Source: Silene conica (taxonomy: Eukaryota; Streptophyta; Magnoliopsida; Caryophyllales; Caryophyllaceae). From it: a stretch of DNA of 64,000 nt. The DNA lies in the NCBI GenBank assembly GCA_029255685.2, contig CM055315.2, positions 74,987,681 to 75,051,680 of the forward strand. Direction: 5' to 3'. Below the pieces are notes generated by a model. The model saw only the letters and a program-made list of their open reading frames with translations, had not been told where the DNA came from and did not search any database. Below are positions 62,029-64,000 of this stretch, in pieces (the first letter of the stretch is position 1; each line of letters opens with the position of its first letter). Both the position numbers and the translations under genes were made by a program.

Positions 62029-62341
62029 CTCCCTCCTATTCCATATTTTGTTCCCCTTTGGGTTTGGCACAAATATTAAGGTGTGGAATAAAATAAGTGT
62101 AAAAAATTGGGTGAAGTTTGGTGATAGGAGAGAGGGATGGATAATTAGGAATTAAATAAGAAAATGTGGGGCCAAAAACATCAAAAATGAATAAAATAGG
62201 AGTCAAAAAGTTGTGTGGGGTTTGATAATAGGAGAGAGAAATGAATAAAATAAGAGTAAAAGTTTCCAAAATAGGAAAGGGGAAGAAAACCTGAATAATC
62301 CGTTTTAGGAAATAGGGAAGAAAATATGGAATAGGAGGGAG
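62029..62341. mobile_element. Stowaway MITE, 313 bp
   Basis: The ends CTCCCTCCTATTCCATATTTT and its inverse at the right are almost perfect inverted repeats, flanked by TA (62027-62028, 62342-62343). The interior is non-coding with AATAGGAG/GATAGGAGAGAG words. It sits in DNA beside the gag relic, possibly in a decayed copia LTR. Confidence 0.9.
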
Positions 62342-62343
62342 TA

Positions 62344-63095
62344 TAAGATATTAATATAATTAAGATATAAGATCAAATTTCCCAAAGCTATTTAATTTAG
62401 GAAATAGCTTATACTATAAAATATAATATCCTACTTAAAATCAAATTCCTAATTCTTGTCAAGATATAATAAATTATATCTTTTACCAAAACCTAGTTAA
62501 CTTAAGGTAAATTAAATAAACACATAATATTTATTTAAATAGACCAAAAGGTAATAGGAAAAACGTGTCACTCAAACGAATGAAGCGGTTTACACGTTTC
62601 CCTAGGATTTCGGAATTTGACAATAACGGTTAAAATAAAATTCTTAGTATATTAGGATAAATAATTAATCTCATAAGATAATTATTTTAATCCTTTTTAA
62701 CCGTAGAACATTCTTATTCTAAAAACCATTTTAAGATTACTAATTTAATATTTGACAATATAACAACCATTACTTATATACACATATACAAATCTACGCA
62801 TTTCTTGTTTCGTGCATTTCTCATTGCTTCATGGAGTTATAGATACGAACTATAACTTTGAACTATATGATTCCGTAATATAACTTTTATTCTCATAAAT
62901 CTTCAAATAGACTCGAGAAGAACTTGTGATCTTTCTTCAATCTTGATTAAATCTATACTTGACTAAAACAAGATCTTCACTTTAAAAATAACTGTACACT
63001 TAACACACGATTACACGTACACGTATATAAAATATATTCACTAGACTTGTCATTATTAAAACATAAAAAAATATATTAAACATATAATAACATAT
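62344..63095. other. AT-rich DNA, nothing recognised
   Basis: Possibly the decayed leader and LTR of the copia relic, given its place upstream of gag on the minus strand. No matching second LTR or initiator-Met primer site was found. Confidence 0.4.
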
Positions 63096-63099
63096 ACAC

Positions 63100-63402
63100 G
63101 ATGTCGGAATTCCGGGGTCCTGCAACGAAATTCTCCGAAAATCACGGAAAATGTTTCTTAAATCGGAGAAATAGCCACACAAAATTGGGGATTCCGACAG
63201 AAGATAAATCAACATCAATCAAACCTCTAATAATATTGAAAATTGGCTTAGTCAAACCTTCGATAATCTTGAAAATCGGTTAAAAACTTGTTATTTTGGT
63301 CTGAAATCGAGCTGTTTTACTCCTGGAATGACCTCGAACAAGTGTTTGAAAAATCGAGAGAAATAGAATTCTGGTCCGGTACGACCTTCCGAACGTGTAA
63401 CA
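63100..63402. repeat. Second inverted copy of the 285-290-bp unit
   Basis: In inverse order it carries TTCTCCGAAAATCACG, GTCAAACCTTCGATAATC, TGACCTCGAACAAGTG and AGAATTCTGGTCCGG, each the complement of an array landmark. Confidence 0.75.
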
Positions 63403-63648
63403 TCCCGTATTTTCATAAACCGTATTTTAAATAAATTAAGGTAGTTTTCGGAAATTTAATATATTTTATTTAAATTCGTAAACTTAGACTTTAAATATAT
63501 CATACAAGTTCCGTCTTGAGATTTTATAATCTTAAAATGTAATTATTCCCTTGGCATTTCCGTCTACAAGAAATCCCGAACACTTAACTAAAAACCTGTC
63601 TCATAACTGTGAAGGAAGCTTCCCCTTCATTTCCTCACAATTCACTTA

Positions 63649-64000
63649 GGGGGTGTTTGGTTCAAACCTAAAAGGTATAAGGTATGGGTTTGGAATGAGC
63701 CAAACCCATACCACGTGTTTGTTTCACGAATCTGAGGGTTTCATACCCATATCTCAAACCCACAAGGTATGGGTTTCTCATACCAAGGGAGGGGGGTGGG
63801 TATGAGTTTGATACCCATGGGTATCAAACTACAATTATTGAAAATGTGCAAAATAAATATTAACACTTATTGTAAACAAAACATTTTATATAATTATTTG
63901 ATAAAATCTTTATTTTCAATATTTTATATGATAAAATTATTATTTAAAGTATTAAATTTTACCTATTTCAACTTTAATAGAGTTTCAAGCTCATACCCCT
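63649..64000. mobile_element. Tourist-like element, truncated by window edge
   Basis: The left end GGGGGTGTTTGGTTC follows TTA (63646-63648), matching the end of the Tourist elements above. ATACCC/GGGTAT words pair inside the first 200 bp. The right end is outside the window. Confidence 0.6.

Overview
This is nuclear DNA of a flowering plant. The genes are rich in short introns with plant-type splice sites, the intergenic DNA is AT-rich, and plant transposon families dominate (Stowaway, Tourist, MULE, hAT, Helitron, copia, a miniature LTR element). Recurrent short motifs (TACTCCGTA, and GACGG/CGTCTT-rich stretches) remind me of Caryophyllales genomes, but that placement is only an impression.

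Six host genes were reconstructed by joining exons. They are: a PEPR-like LRR receptor kinase (minus, 1392-5084); Dicer-like 2 (plus, 8134-17514, 22 coding exons, 1429 aa); a CXC-domain TSO1/TCX protein (plus, 19133-25781); an AVT1-type amino acid transporter (plus, 27387-28849); 40S ribosomal protein eS1/RPS3A (minus, 38832-41137, 7 exons); and a PUS7/TruD pseudouridine synthase (plus, 48327-59876, 20 exons, one removed through a U12-type AT-AC intron). All six have continuous reading frames across the predicted junctions. The receptor kinase and DCL2 are divergently arranged over about 3 kb and both belong to immune pathways (peptide danger signalling and antiviral RNA silencing); nothing in the sequence proves shared regulation.

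Between and inside the genes is a dense transposon landscape. At 809-1131 lies a 323-bp miniature LTR retrotransposon with 72-bp LTRs. From 28.9 to 38.2 kb is a transposon nest: a compound inverted-repeat element, a MULE with a 9-bp target duplication, a 3.9-kb Helitron carrying a hAT element, and a Helitron inside a Helitron inside a Stowaway-like element. At 42024-47397 sits a complete 5.4-kb mariner-like element with TA target duplication and an intact DD39D transposase; it also holds a second open frame ending in a strong splice donor and a 1.7-kb higher-order minisatellite. The 3.8-kb intron 12 of PUS7 contains a copia reverse-transcriptase relic, a tandem array of about 285-290-bp units and a Tourist element inserted in that array. 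Downstream of PUS7 are a copia gag relic, another Stowaway, two inverted relatives of the array unit and the start of another Tourist element cut by the window edge.

The most notable observations are the AT-AC intron, the mariner element with its extra open frame and nested minisatellite, the nested Helitrons, the inverted-repeat element inside a Dicer gene's own intron, and the miniature LTR element with a pol III B-box-like motif. No clearly new defence or metabolic system was seen.
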